Below, piece after piece: positions 40,322-49,948 of a stretch of 64,000 nucleotides of DNA (within the stretch, counting starts at the first letter, position 1; each line of letters begins with the position of its first letter). The DNA is taken from positions 62,001 to 126,000 of the forward strand of contig CALSLN010000005.1 in the NCBI GenBank assembly GCA_943787205.1, given 5' to 3'. Position numbers and translations under genes: made by a program. Below the pieces are notes generated by a model. That model worked only from the letters and a program-made list of their open reading frames with translations. It did no database searches and was not told where the DNA came from. The DNA is from an uncultured Rhodospirillaceae bacterium (GTDB lineage: Bacteria > Pseudomonadota > Alphaproteobacteria > Rhodospirillales > Rhodospirillaceae).

Positions 40322-40501
40322 AGCCTTGCTCCCATTTAGTAGAAATCAACCTCACGCATGGGAGCGTGCGCGGCGAAGGTAAACAGGTCCTTAATTCGCT
40401 GTGTAATTATATTTCAAATTTTGAGTCTATTGATTCGCAATAGGTGAGCAACTCAGCACTACCCCGCCGAAACATCGGATACACAGCTTTATCATCATAC
40501 C

Positions 40502-41128
40502 CTATTTTCCGGGGCAAATTGCTCCCATGGACTTAACCAGAGCCATTGTTGTATCGAAACGGGCTATATCATCTTCGTCGGGTTGACCTGCCTCTCCGCC
40601 CATAACCACACTAAATGCGGTCACGCCAGTTTGATCAAAGAAGTGAATAGACCGCGCGACAGAGCCGCCACGACCAGGCAAAGCCAAGGCGTATATCGCT
40701 GACATCTGATCACTCCGAATATGGCCGCCGAACGGGGCATCAATATCCAAATTGAAATAGTTACTGCGTTCCGAGCGCTTTCCTGCCGGAACCGCTCCAT
40801 CAATTTCAAAGACGTGGCCTTCTTTGATAATGAGTGTGAAGGCCTTTTCCCATTGGGTCACTGACGTCCAAATTTCTTCAAAGCCCTCCGCGCTCGTCCC
40901 CGCTATATCAACGGCGGGCATCGCACTGGCTATGACGACCTCTGGAATATCCAACTGACGGGCGGCCAGCGCTGGAACTAGGCGTGCGCTCGCACCCACT
41001 TTATATAGGGCTTGCACCTCAATGGCCTGATCTTCATTGGCACATAATGCCGCTGTTTCAGCACCAGCACTGCCCGCATTTGCAATCGCTAGGGTCGCCA
41101 CGGCGCCCATCAAAAATCTCTTAAGCAT
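40502..41128 (-). CDS. secreted protein with ChuX/HutX-like segment
   Basis: A 208-residue protein with signal peptide ('AIANAGSAGAE'); the ATG at 41128 has GGAGGG upstream. The mature part contains 'YFNLDIDAPFGGHIRSDQMSAIYAL' and 'SIHFFDQTGVTAFSVVMG'. These resemble by eye the pattern of cytosolic heme carriers ChuX/HutX ('GHL..D..AAI...PFMG..S.SI.FFD..G...FK.F'), and 'EEIWTSVTQWEKAFTLIIKEGHVFEI' fits the preceding region. If right, it would be an exported relative of a normally cytosolic fold. Heme binding is not shown. No heme transport genes are nearby. Two cysteines lie near the ends. Confidence 0.6.
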   Translation of the reverse strand: MLKRFLMGAVATLAIANAGSAGAETAALCANEDQAIEVQALYKVGASARLVPALAARQLDIPEVVIASAMPAVDIAGTSAEGFEEIWTSVTQWEKAFTLIIKEGHVFEIDGAVPAGKRSERSNYFNLDIDAPFGGHIRSDQMSAIYALALPGRGGSVARSIHFFDQTGVTAFSVVMGGEAGQPDEDDIARFDTTMALVKSMGAICPGK

Positions 41129-41235
41129 CGGATTTCCCTCCATCTGATATCTTAGGAAAGCATCCAAGCAAGCCACCAACCGGTGCTAAAGATGATTCCG
41201 GTAACAATAGGTAACTCCCCACTAAACTGGGCTTT

Positions 41236-42093
41236 CTAGCGATCAAATCGCTCCGGTGGTCCGTTTAACCGAGCCACAAAATCCTTGGCAATTTCAGGAT
41301 GATGACGTTTGACCATAGTCAGAATACCCGGGTGTATGCCCTCAAGATCGAAGCACTTGGCACCGCTGATGCGCGTAATCAGCGTGCCTTCCTGATCACC
41401 CATATTCATCCACGGATGCCAACTCTGAACGATATGCACCGCCATGGTCGAGGCCGGGCTGGGGTTGTCTGGATCAAGGACGTCAGACACTTTGCCATGG
41501 TAGGTAGACAGATCATTAGCTCGGAAACTCTGCTGCCCTTCCCGATTAAGAACGACGTGGGCATCGGATATGAGCCAGACATCATCCCCTGCAATTTCTG
41601 CAGGACCGAGAGACCCGCTCCTCGTAATCTTCGCTCCAGGTAAATCGGTTTGGCTAATCGGGCCATCGTCCGTAAACCTGCGAGACAAGGGCCCCATAAT
41701 CAACGGATCTTCGTCGTAGACTTCATCATTGTACGGGTTGCGCCATTTACTAAGCGGCTCATCGGTCTCTACGTCTGTTTTATAAACGATCTCCATCGAC
41801 TTCGCGTCGAAGCTCCCATCCTCGTTGTGAGAGACAGATTTGAAGAGCACGACATTCAGAGTCCACAGCGGCGTCAACTCGCCATTAATCGATCCATATT
41901 TGTTGCCACGGATCCACCAAATCAACGGCCGATCATCCGTCGCATAGATGAGTTTCTTCTGTAGAAGACCCAGGTGGGATTTATTCTTTGGGTCTAGCTT
42001 ACTGGGTAAAGTCGCTGCATTCGCGCGGCTTACAAAGGGTGCACCAACGGTCAACGCTGCAATTCCACCTAATACTGATCTTCTCTGCATCAT
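41236..42093 (-). CDS. DUF1838 family Tat-signal protein
   Basis: A 285-residue DUF1838 protein. The N-terminus 'MQRRSVLGGIAALTVGAPFVSRANA' is a twin-arginine-type signal. The body shows the family pattern 'LRKKLIYATDDRPLIWWIRG'-like segment, 'WRNPYNDE', 'LNREGQQSFRANDLSTYHG' and 'VHIVQSWHPWMNMGDQEG'. DUF1838 proteins are found in marine bacteria near degradation genes, and the activity is unknown. It lies 28 bases downstream of the nitrilase gene on the same strand, so the two are likely cotranscribed. Confidence 0.85.
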   Translation of the reverse strand: MMQRRSVLGGIAALTVGAPFVSRANAATLPSKLDPKNKSHLGLLQKKLIYATDDRPLIWWIRGNKYGSINGELTPLWTLNVVLFKSVSHNEDGSFDAKSMEIVYKTDVETDEPLSKWRNPYNDEVYDEDPLIMGPLSRRFTDDGPISQTDLPGAKITRSGSLGPAEIAGDDVWLISDAHVVLNREGQQSFRANDLSTYHGKVSDVLDPDNPSPASTMAVHIVQSWHPWMNMGDQEGTLITRISGAKCFDLEGIHPGILTMVKRHHPEIAKDFVARLNGPPERFDR

Positions 42094-42121
42094 GTCCTCA
42101 CTTCAAAAGATGGGTTTGGTT

Positions 42122-43214
42122 TCAGCTGCCCCAAAGGTTGTAGCCTTCGAGGGCTTGGCCCTTGGACGGCGGAACAAGCGTTTCGTCTTCGACTTTCTTC
42201 TTGATCACATCAATCAAGGCATCCTGAATACGTTGTTTGGAATCCATCGGCTTATCGGCCCATAGATTGACAGGATAAAACGCAGCATCATTGAAAACCG
42301 GGGCATAGGCTTCGGATCTCAAACGCGCAATTCTGTTCACACCGAACGGGCCCGTGGGCGTACATCTCGCGCGACGCAACGCATCCATATCAATAACGGC
42401 CGATGCATTAATTGTTTCTCCGGCGACACCACTCTCGACCATAAGCTGCCCTTGGAAATCGATGATCTTTGAGTTACCGGCATGGGTATCATTAGGCGGT
42501 GACCCGATGATTTTACCCGCGTTGGCTGAGACAAAATAAACCATGTTCTCAGCTGCCCGAACACGCTTCGCAGACTCCCAGGCCATATTTTCTGAACGAC
42601 CGTGATCAGATGTCGGATGCAGTATCACTTCTGCACCGCGCATCATCAAACACCGTGAAGTTTCAGGCCACAATATTTCACCGCACGGCATCATCGAGAT
42701 GTTGCCTATCTCTGTCTTCGCGACCGGGAACAATCCCTCGATGCCATGTTTGTCTAAGTACTCATCCAAGACGTCATGGGGTGATGCCGCCTGCGCCGTT
42801 GAGATACGCCGATACTTCAGAACAATTTCGCCAGACGGATCGATCAGGAAAGAGCAATTAAAATAGCGGCCCGGCCATTCAGGCGGTGCTTCGTATGCGT
42901 TTGCACCGAGGTAAATGCCAAACTTCTGTGCAATCTTTTGAAGACGTTCGACAGGCTCACATCCAGGGGATTTGGAAACACGCTTTTTCAATCCACTCAT
43001 CAGCAGTTTCACCCAAAGGAAAGCCCTGAAGGTTGAATTCAGGAAAAACGACCAAATTTTTCATGCCGCCGCCACGACCGGCTGCCCACATGATGAGTTC
43101 TTCCCAGCGATCGATGCTCTTATTTACGATTGCCATGGCCTCTTCTCGTGTCTTGGCCGCATTGACGATGACATTATTCGTCTGCATCGCCGTCGCTTTC
43201 CAAAGCAGTGCCAT
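42122..43214 (-). CDS. nitrilase/carbon-nitrogen hydrolase (frame-disrupted)
   Basis: Member of the nitrilase superfamily, which cleaves C-N bonds of nitriles or amides. The catalytic glutamate is in 'NLVVFPEFNLQG', the lysine in 'IVLKYRRIS' and the cysteine in 'SMMPCGEILWPE'. One extra base in the G run at 42966-42969 (plus strand) ends the first frame with 'FQIPWM'. Correction gives 'QIPGCEPVERLQKIAQKF', continuing to the stop at 42122. The ATG at 43214 has AAGGTG. The context with DUF1838 downstream and a divergent nucleoside transporter suggests a nitrogen-compound catabolic unit, but the substrate is unproven. Confidence 0.87.
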
Positions 43215-43286
43215 TGATATTCACCTTCTCTTCTCAAGTTCGTCTGATACCGGCAGTATAGGAGTGTATGAGGGCCTCTGCCATGA

Positions 43287-43298
43287 CCCCTATAGGGG
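43287..43298. promoter_or_regulatory. perfect 12-bp palindrome between divergent genes
   Basis: CCCCTATAGGGG lies in the 138-base region between the divergent nitrilase and nucleoside-transporter genes. Its position and symmetry fit an operator for a dimeric regulator, but no regulator gene is adjacent. Confidence 0.35.
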
Positions 43299-43352
43299 AA
43301 ACGGCCATAGCCTGACCGCCATAACCGCAATCAAGCTGTCTCGTGGGGTATC

Positions 43353-44603
43353 ATGGGTCTTTGGATACAGAGTTTCTTAGGGTTAGCCGGACTCATCGGC
43401 TTGGCCTGGCTGATCAGCGAAAATAGAAAAGCCGTGCCCTTTCGCTGGGTTGGGCTAGCACTTGTCGCTCAGATTGCATTGGCTCTTGTCATTCTCAAGG
43501 TTCCGTTCGTGTGGGCCGCCATCTCATTCTTGAGCCGGGGTGTCGCCGCTTTAGATGAGGCCGCCCGCACAGGGGCCGCCTTTGTCTTCGGCTACGCCGG
43601 TGGCGGTGCATCGCCCTTTCCTATTCCTGGCGACGGAACCTCGGTTATTGTCGCCTTCCAAATTCTTCCGGTTGTTATTGTCACCTCGGCCCTCGCCGCA
43701 CTTTTGTGGCATTGGCGCGTCCTACCCACGATCATTCGCTGGCTATCTGGTTCGCTTCAAAAAACACTGGGGATTGGCGGTGGCGCAGGATTAGGAACAG
43801 CAGCAAACCTCTTTTTCGGTGTCGTTGAATCCCCACTTTTTATACGGGGCATTCTAGACAAACTGAATCGTGCCGAATTGTTCATGGTCATGACGGCTGG
43901 ACTTGCAACAGTATCGGGTGTGGTCCTGGTGCTCTATGCAACAATATTGGAGCCTGTCCTTCCGGGTGCGACCAGCCACATCGTAACGGCTTCTCTCATT
44001 TCGCTGCCTGCAGCGCTCCTCATAGCCCGTGTCATGGTGCCTGGCAGCCTCTCCAATGCTGACCTGGATAAGGATCTAGCTGACCTGTCATACGACAGCA
44101 GCCTTGATGCCGTCGTCCAGGGCACCATGGACGGCATGAAACTTTATCTCGCGATCATTGCAATTCTCATTGTGGTGTTCGCCTTTGTGTCACTCGGAGA
44201 TCAGTTTTTAACCCTGTTTCCCGAAGTGGCCGGTTCGGCACTCACCATTGACCGACTGTTCGGTTGGGTATTCGCACCGATCGTCCTCTTGTTCGGCATC
44301 CCACCAAGCGAAGCTCTTGCCGCCGGACAACTCATGGGAACCAAAGCAATCCTCAACGAATTCGTCGCCTATCAAGCTCTGGCGGCGCTAGATCCAACTG
44401 CCCTCTCTCCCAGATCAACCTTGATTATGACGTACGCCCTTTGTGGCTTTGCCAACCTCGCCAGTGTCGGGATGTTGGTGTCTGTAATCGGAACGCTCGC
44501 GCCGAAGGTTCGGAGCACTGCATTAGAACTGGGAATGAAGGCTTGGGTTGCCGGCAACCTAGCGACGGGAATGACCGGTACGGTAATCGGTCTCGTCAGT
44601 TAG
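43353..44603 (+). CDS. concentrative nucleoside transporter (CNT/NupC family)
   Basis: A 416-residue inner membrane protein of the CNT family, taking up nucleosides with Na+ or H+. It has about eight to ten hydrophobic helices and the family signatures 'FVFGYAGGG', 'FQILPVVIVTSALAALLWHW', 'GTAANLFFGVVESPLFIRG' and 'ALCGFANLASVGMLVSVIGTLAP'. The start is chosen at the first ATG giving a hydrophobic N-terminal helix. It is divergent from the nitrilase unit and convergent with a SUMF1 gene whose stop lies 4 bases beyond its own. Confidence 0.95.
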   Translation: MGLWIQSFLGLAGLIGLAWLISENRKAVPFRWVGLALVAQIALALVILKVPFVWAAISFLSRGVAALDEAARTGAAFVFGYAGGGASPFPIPGDGTSVIVAFQILPVVIVTSALAALLWHWRVLPTIIRWLSGSLQKTLGIGGGAGLGTAANLFFGVVESPLFIRGILDKLNRAELFMVMTAGLATVSGVVLVLYATILEPVLPGATSHIVTASLISLPAALLIARVMVPGSLSNADLDKDLADLSYDSSLDAVVQGTMDGMKLYLAIIAILIVVFAFVSLGDQFLTLFPEVAGSALTIDRLFGWVFAPIVLLFGIPPSEALAAGQLMGTKAILNEFVAYQALAALDPTALSPRSTLIMTYALCGFANLASVGMLVSVIGTLAPKVRSTALELGMKAWVAGNLATGMTGTVIGLVS

Positions 44604-44607
44604 CACG

Positions 44608-45434
44608 CTACAAATCGCGAACGACCCGAAATCCATAATAGGGCAGCCGCACATCAAGTGGACCTTTATCCCGGTTAGCGGGCCGAATCATTTTGGGAAC
44701 GCTGGACCAAGACCCGCCGCGCAAAACACGGAATTCGCAATTGACTGGGCCGCCGTATGACTCACTCCAGCAGTCTTCGACCCATTCCTGCACATTCCCC
44801 GCCATATCCCGTAACCCAAAAGCGTTGGCTGGAAACGAGCCAACCGGCCCAGGAGAGAACCACTTATCCATTCCCTCGGCGTGTCCCCCACAACACACGT
44901 CAGTCCCGTAATTGGCATAATCTCTACTCGGCTCATCGCCCCAAGAAAACCGGGTCTTCGTCCCTGCCCTCGCCGCGTACTCAAATTCAGATTCGGTGGC
45001 TAAACGATACGCGTGACCGCTGACGTCGGTGAGCCAAGCAAGAAAATCACGAGTATCGTTCCAGCTTACATTTTGAACAGGACGCTCAACGCGCTTTATG
45101 GCATCGCCCGTTTCTTCTGGAAGCGCTTCGCACCGACCAACACGAACACACTGATCCCATTGTCTGTACGTCACTTCGGTGCGAGCCATCGCAATACGGG
45201 TCGACATCACGACAGTAAATACCGGGCGTTCATCTTCGTCGCCGGCCCCCTTTAAATCCCCTTGATCAAACGAGCCCGCTGGTAAAATAACCATCTCAGG
45301 ACAAAGCGCGCAGTCAGAGAATGTTATCTGTGTTTGGTTGTTTGGTTGTTTGCCTGATTGACCGACTGCCAAACGATTAAGGCGAATCCGACGATAAAAA
45401 GCGCTGGAAGAATGAGAACAGTTTTCGAGGGCAT
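44608..45434 (-). CDS. SUMF1/FGE-fold protein (copy D, frame-disrupted at N-terminus)
   Basis: The main frame covers 'FSDCALCPEMVILPAGSFDQG', 'YRLATESEFEYAARAG', 'NAFGLRDMAGNVQEWVEDC' and the end 'YYGFRVVRDL'. The open frame could begin at 45465 with an unconvincing, non-hydrophobic leader. A better start is the ATG at 45434, which gives a membrane anchor ('TVLILPALFIVGFALIVW'). This joins the main frame if the 8-base GTTTGGTT repeat at 45332-45351 has a changed length. No formylglycine-enzyme cysteine pair is present. It is convergent with the nucleoside transporter gene. Confidence 0.82.
45332..45351 (+). repeat. 8-bp tandem repeat (GTTTGGTT, 2.5 copies)
   Basis: Two and a half copies of GTTTGGTT lie inside the N-terminal coding part of SUMF1 copy D, exactly where its anchor frame and main frame meet. 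Slippage would change the frame. Confidence 0.85.
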
Positions 45435-45454
45435 AGTCTGTCGCCTGGGCTGCT

Positions 45455-45847
45455 TTAGCGATCACCCCAGTTTTCCCGAATATTGTAGCGAACCATGGCG
45501 TAATCGACGGTATTCGCCGTTATGGAACGCCAGTAATCAAGGGCGGCCCCTTTCTCAAAGGGCCCAAACGCTTCAATTCCTTTGCCCGGTGCCGGGTTTT
45601 TAAATGTCGTGTCGGCATATTCTCCGCCCACAACCCAATAGATTTGTCCGTTGATCTCTTCATCGGCCTTAAGCACGTAGCGAATCATGGCATTGTCGAC
45701 GGTTTTGGCCGTAATCGTACGCCAGAAGTCTTTGGCTTCGCGCTCAGGAAACGGACCATGCACGTCCGGTTCACCACCATGAGCCAAGTCTTTAAACGAC
45801 GTGTCCGCGTATTCGCCGCCAACCACATAAAACATCTGATCAGTCAT
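45455..45847 (-). CDS. tandem DUF4170 protein
   Basis: A 130-residue protein made of two DUF4170 domains. Copy 1 has 'FYVVGGEYADTSFKDLAHGG' and 'FWRTITAKTVDNAMIRYVL'; copy 2 has 'YWVVGGEYADTTFKNPAPGK' and 'YWRSITANTVDYAMVRYNI'. Single-domain DUF4170 proteins of about 70-80 residues are typical of alphaproteobacteria, so this looks like an internal duplication. The ATG at 45847 follows GGGTGAAA. The role of the domain is unknown. It is divergent from trmFO, its usual type of neighbourhood being small conserved genes. Confidence 0.88.
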   Translation of the reverse strand: MTDQMFYVVGGEYADTSFKDLAHGGEPDVHGPFPEREAKDFWRTITAKTVDNAMIRYVLKADEEINGQIYWVVGGEYADTTFKNPAPGKGIEAFGPFEKGAALDYWRSITANTVDYAMVRYNIRENWGDR

Positions 45848-45960
45848 ATTCGATTTCACCCAAAAAATATGATTGAGAATACCACCCTCATCAGCAGATG
45901 TAGAGCCGCCACGATAACAAGGCTCTAGACACTATCCATCAGCCCAGCTATTCCCCGGCC

Positions 45961-47335
45961 ATGACAATTACATTAGAGCCCATACACGTTATCGGCGGCG
46001 GCCTAGCTGGTTGCGAAGCTGCGTGGCAAATCGCCAAAGTCGGCGTTCCAGTCATTCTTCATGAAATGCGCCCAGTCAGGACGACTGACGCCCATCACAC
46101 CGATACACTCGCAGAGTTAGTTTGCTCAAATTCGTTCCGCTCTGATGATTCTGACTTTAACGCAGTTGGCCTGCTTCATCATGAAATGAGGGGAATGGAC
46201 TCTCTCATTCTGCAGACCGGCGACACTCATAAAGTGCCAGCAGGCTCCGCTCTGGCCGTGGACAGAGATGGTTCGCAGAAGCCGTGCAGGCAGCGATTGA
46301 AAACGAACCGCTGATTACGATTGAGCGCGGAGAAGTCGATGGACTTCCGCCCGAAGACTGGTCCAGCGTCATTATCGCGACTGGGCCTTTGACATCGCCA
46401 GCTCTGAGTGAAGCGATAAGCAGTCTAACAGGTGAAGACTCCCTCGCCTTCTTCGATGCCATCGCCCCCATTGTCACAAAAGACAGCATCGACTTTGACA
46501 AGGCTTGGTTTCAATCGCGCTACGACAAAGGCGAAGGCTCCGATTACATCAATTGCCCGATGGACGAAGCCCAATACAACGCTTTCTCGACGCCCTGATT
46601 GAAGGCAAAAAGACAGAGTTTAAAGACTGGGAAAAAGACACCCCATACTTTGAGGGCTGCCTCCCCATAGAAGTCATGGCCGAACGCGGTCGTGAAACTC
46701 TCCGCTTCGGGCCCATGAAGCCAGTTGGCCTAACCAATGAACATGACCCGCAGACAAAAGCATGGGCAATTGTTCAACTTCGCCAAGATAACGCGCTAGG
46801 CACCCTCTACAATTTGGTCGGGTTTCAAACCAAACTTAAGTACGGCGCTCAAAAAGCAGTCTTCCAGTCGATACCAGGCCTAGAGAATGCTGAGTTCGTG
46901 CGTCTCGGCGGAATCCATCGCAACACCTTCTTGAACTCACCCCGTTTGCTGGACGAGAGTTTCCGACTCAAGGCAATGCCGCGAATAAGGTTTGCCGGGC
47001 AAATCACGGGCTGTGAAGGATACATCGAAAGTGCGGCCGTTGGATTAATGGTCGGCCGCTTTGCCGCAGCCGAACGACATGAGAAAGTCTTCGTTCCGCC
47101 GCCGCCAACAACGTCGATAGGCGCCTTGTACGGCCACATCACCGGTGGCGCGCGCGAAGAAACTTACCAGCCAATGAACGTCAATTTCGGCTTGTTCCCA
47201 GATCTAGAGGGTGCTGAAGGGAAACGTGAAAACGGTCGAAAACTCAAAGGCCGGGACCGCAAGGGCGCCTACGCCGCGCGGGGAAAGCGGGATTTTGTCA
47301 GTTGGCTAGAAAGCTCCGCTCAAGCTGCCGAGTAA
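45961..47335 (+). CDS. trmFO: methylenetetrahydrofolate-tRNA-(uracil-5-)-methyltransferase TrmFO (frame-disrupted)
   Basis: Flavin and folate enzyme that makes 5-methyluridine at tRNA position 54. The first frame has the FAD motif '[18 protein letters not shown]' and '[14 protein letters not shown]'. A missing base near 46271 breaks '[18 protein letters not shown]'. A second near 46586 breaks '[15 protein letters not shown]'. The third frame carries '[10 protein letters not shown]', '[16 protein letters not shown]', '[14 protein letters not shown]' with the conserved cysteine, and 'YGHITGG'. Together they make the normal length. Two losses in a conserved gene imply sequence error. It is convergent with the squalene/phytoene-synthase-like gene, 3 bases apart. 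Confidence 0.95.
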
Positions 47336-47338
47336 TCG

Positions 47339-48190
47339 CTAGTACCGCTTGCGCCAAGCGTTCCACCACAACCGCGCAACCGATGGCCGCTGTCGCATAA
47401 GTCGTGGATCATAAATCTGATACTCTGCCGCCTTCATCTCCGCCAAATAGCGGTCCGCGAGAGTCGCCAATAACAACACCGGCAGTGCCTTAAAGTCTAT
47501 GCGGCGCTGAACGCTCCGTGCCTTTTCCAAAAATATCTGGGCCTGATCACAAACCTCTTCGATTAATGGAGCAGCTGGTCCTGCTGTATCAGGGTTCTGT
47601 AGAGATTGAACTGCTAGCCCCTGCCGTTCCAGACCATCTCCCGGAAGTGTGACCCGCCCCGCGAGCGCATGATGCCGAACTGCTCGAGCAATACCGGTCA
47701 ATGCCCACGCTGCTGCAACAGACTCCGCTGCACTTCGTGACTCTTCATCGTTAACACCGAGCACATCAAGCGCCAGCAAAGCCATTCCGACTGACGACCC
47801 CCGGCAGTAAGCAATAAGGTCTTCCATACGACGCGGCGGCTCATCCGTCATATCCAGTTCGCGGGCGTCCAGAAGCGACAAAAAATGCTGCAAGTTCAAG
47901 GAACGGGACTCCATGAGAGCTGCAAGACTTTCTGCGACTGGATGTCCCTTTGGCGCCCCTTTGCCGTTCGAGATATCTGTTAAAGTGTCCCGCCACCATT
48001 GCAGCCTCATCTGCCCAATCATGGGCTCCGTCACCGTTTCACGAATTCGGGCAACTTCGACGTTGAAGGCATACAGGGTCATCAACGGTTCGCGCATCCC
48101 ATTAGGAGCGAACAGCGCTGTTAGAAACCGATCCCGGTCGTAGCGCTTCACAAGATCAGCGCCGTAAGAAAGAGTTTTATCTATTGGCAT
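47339..48190 (-). CDS. squalene/phytoene synthase family protein (NDUFAF6-like)
   Basis: A 283-residue protein of the squalene/phytoene synthase fold. The two aspartate-rich DxxxD motifs of true synthases are not kept: the first reads 'YAFNVEVARIRE'. That is the pattern of the mitochondrial complex I assembly factor NDUFAF6 and its alphaproteobacterial relatives. It is therefore probably a complex I-related or non-catalytic protein rather than a terpenoid enzyme, even though it is divergent from hpnC across only 66 bases. In many relatives it follows secF and the Mth938 gene; here it lies about 4 kb away. Confidence 0.82.
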   Translation of the reverse strand: MPIDKTLSYGADLVKRYDRDRFLTALFAPNGMREPLMTLYAFNVEVARIRETVTEPMIGQMRLQWWRDTLTDISNGKGAPKGHPVAESLAALMESRSLNLQHFLSLLDARELDMTDEPPRRMEDLIAYCRGSSVGMALLALDVLGVNDEESRSAAESVAAAWALTGIARAVRHHALAGRVTLPGDGLERQGLAVQSLQNPDTAGPAAPLIEEVCDQAQIFLEKARSVQRRIDFKALPVLLLATLADRYLAEMKAAEYQIYDPRLMRQRPSVARLWWNAWRKRY

Positions 48191-48256
48191 ACGTGTCTGG
48201 TCCAGCTTTCCATCCTCGCCTACACTACCTTTCCGCTTTCGTCCAATGCACTATTC

Positions 48257-49090
48257 ATGGCAAATCAGAAAACAAGACGCGACGAGAATTTTCCGGTTGG
48301 TAGTTTGCTCATCCCCCCTGAGCTACGGGCAGATGTGCATGCGTACTATAGGTATGCTCGGATTGCAGATGATATCGCGGATTCCCCTGATATCGATGCT
48401 CCAGAAAAAATTGCCCGGCTTGATGCCTTAGACTCTGCAGTGTGCGGCATTGGCGAAAACACACTGCTCGGCGACGAAGAGCACGAAGCAGCTGAAAACC
48501 TACGCCTCAGTATGGCGAAACGGTCATTAGCCCCAAGCCTAGCAACCGACTTACTTGAGGCCTTTCGCCAAGATGCAGCCAACACGCCGTGCCGCACATG
48601 GGCTGATCTCATAAATTATTGTCGATTCTCAGCCTGCCCCGTCGGCCGCTTTCTCTTGTCCCTGCATGATGAACAGGAAGGGCTCGCAGAGTCCGATGCC
48701 TTGTGTAGCGTCTTGCAAATTCTCAATCACATGCAAGATGCCTCTGAAGATTGGTTAACCTTGCAGCGTAGCTATATTCCGTCCGATTGGATGAACGCGA
48801 ATGAAACTTCAACTGACGATCTCAATGCTCCGGCGATATCTTCCGGGCTTCGGCTTACATTCAATCGGCTTCTAGAAAATACTGACAGGTTGCTTGAGAC
48901 AGCGACCCCTCTTCCAAGATTAATCAAGCGCCGCGGTTTGGCGGCCGAGGCAGCGATCTGCATTGCTTTGGCGCGACGACTATCTCGCCGATTGAAACAG
49001 GAGGATCCAATAGCAAGAAAAGTCTCTCTTTCGGCTATTGACTGGATATACGCGACTGGCGCGGGACTATTAAGGCTCATCAAACGATGA
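48257..49090 (+). CDS. hpnC: squalene synthase HpnC
   Basis: A 277-residue enzyme of the trans-isoprenyl diphosphate synthase fold. With HpnD and HpnE it makes squalene for hopanoids from farnesyl diphosphate. In the three-gene pathway it converts presqualene diphosphate to hydroxysqualene. The typical start 'ENFPVGSLLIPPELRADVHAYYRYARIADDIAD' carries the first aspartate motif, and 'ILNHMQDASEDW' carries the second. The stop overlaps the hpnD start as ATGA at 49087, showing coupled translation. Start chosen to match the family N-terminus. Confidence 0.94.
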   Translation: MANQKTRRDENFPVGSLLIPPELRADVHAYYRYARIADDIADSPDIDAPEKIARLDALDSAVCGIGENTLLGDEEHEAAENLRLSMAKRSLAPSLATDLLEAFRQDAANTPCRTWADLINYCRFSACPVGRFLLSLHDEQEGLAESDALCSVLQILNHMQDASEDWLTLQRSYIPSDWMNANETSTDDLNAPAISSGLRLTFNRLLENTDRLLETATPLPRLIKRRGLAAEAAICIALARRLSRRLKQEDPIARKVSLSAIDWIYATGAGLLRLIKR

Positions 49091-49948
49091 ACGCCACTGA
49101 AGCACATTCGCAGATCGCACACGATGTTCGGTCTGCAAAATCGTCATTCTATTGGCCTATGTTGTTGCAGGCTAAAGCGAAACGCGAAGCCTTGTTCGCG
49201 ATCTATGCCCTCGCCCGTGTTTTAGATGACATCGCAGACGGACCTGCGCCCCAGGATGAAAAACGCCGCGCACTTGATACGTGGCGGACTTGGATCGCAT
49301 CTTGTTTCGAACACGACATAGTTCCGGAAACCGGTGATCCGTTAAGGATCGGGCTTCATGACATCATGAAGAAGTATGCGTTACCTCTAGAACCCTTTGA
49401 CGCACTCATCGTCGGCATGGAAGCCGACGTGAATGGCCCCATCGTCGCGCCAACATGGATTGAGCTTGAAGAGTACTGCGGTCAAGTTGCCGGTGCCGTC
49501 GGAGAACTCTGCCTTGTTATTTGGGGATGGCAGGGCGAAGACGCCAAAGCATTTGCTGCCGCAACAGGAGACGCTTTGCAGTTGACCAACATACTCAGAG
49601 ATATTCGGGAAGACGCTACCATCGGTAGGCTTTACGTCCCCGAAGAGGCTTTAGTGAGCGCTGGAGTTACGGGACGGCAGCCCTTCGACGTTGTGAATGA
49701 TTTCAAACCTATCAACGGCCTGCGACCTCGTTATCGAGCGTGCTAAAACGCGATTTCAAGACGCGGAAGCCTTATGGCCGCATCATGCCAACAGAGACCT
49801 TCGGCCAGCCTGGGTCATGCTGAAACTGTACAAAGCGCTCTTCGAGAAGGTTGAGGCTGCAGGCTTTGCCCCCTCTGGTCCTAGGGCACGACTGACTCGG
49901 TTGGAAAAGATTTCGCGTCTCACAACCGCTTACTTGAACACTCCATGA
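49087..49948 (+). CDS. hpnD: presqualene diphosphate synthase HpnD (frame-disrupted)
   Basis: Enzyme joining two farnesyl diphosphates to presqualene diphosphate in hopanoid synthesis. 'SSFYWPMLLQAKAKREALFAIYALARVLDDIAD' and 'ALQLTNILRDIREDA' hold the aspartate-rich motifs, and 'GRLYVPEEAL' follows. A one-base indel near 49700-49715 ends that frame at 49746. The correct continuation is 'LSTACDLVIERAKTRFQDAEAL' to 'RLEKISRLTTAYLNTP' at 49948. Both ends overlap neighbours (ATGA with hpnC and with hpnE), so the operon is tight. An intact enzyme is expected in life. Confidence 0.93.

Noticed and set aside
47339..48190. Third terpenoid synthase of the hopanoid cluster
   Set aside because: The aspartate-rich catalytic motifs are not kept and the protein matches the NDUFAF6-like branch, so a synthase role is not supported.
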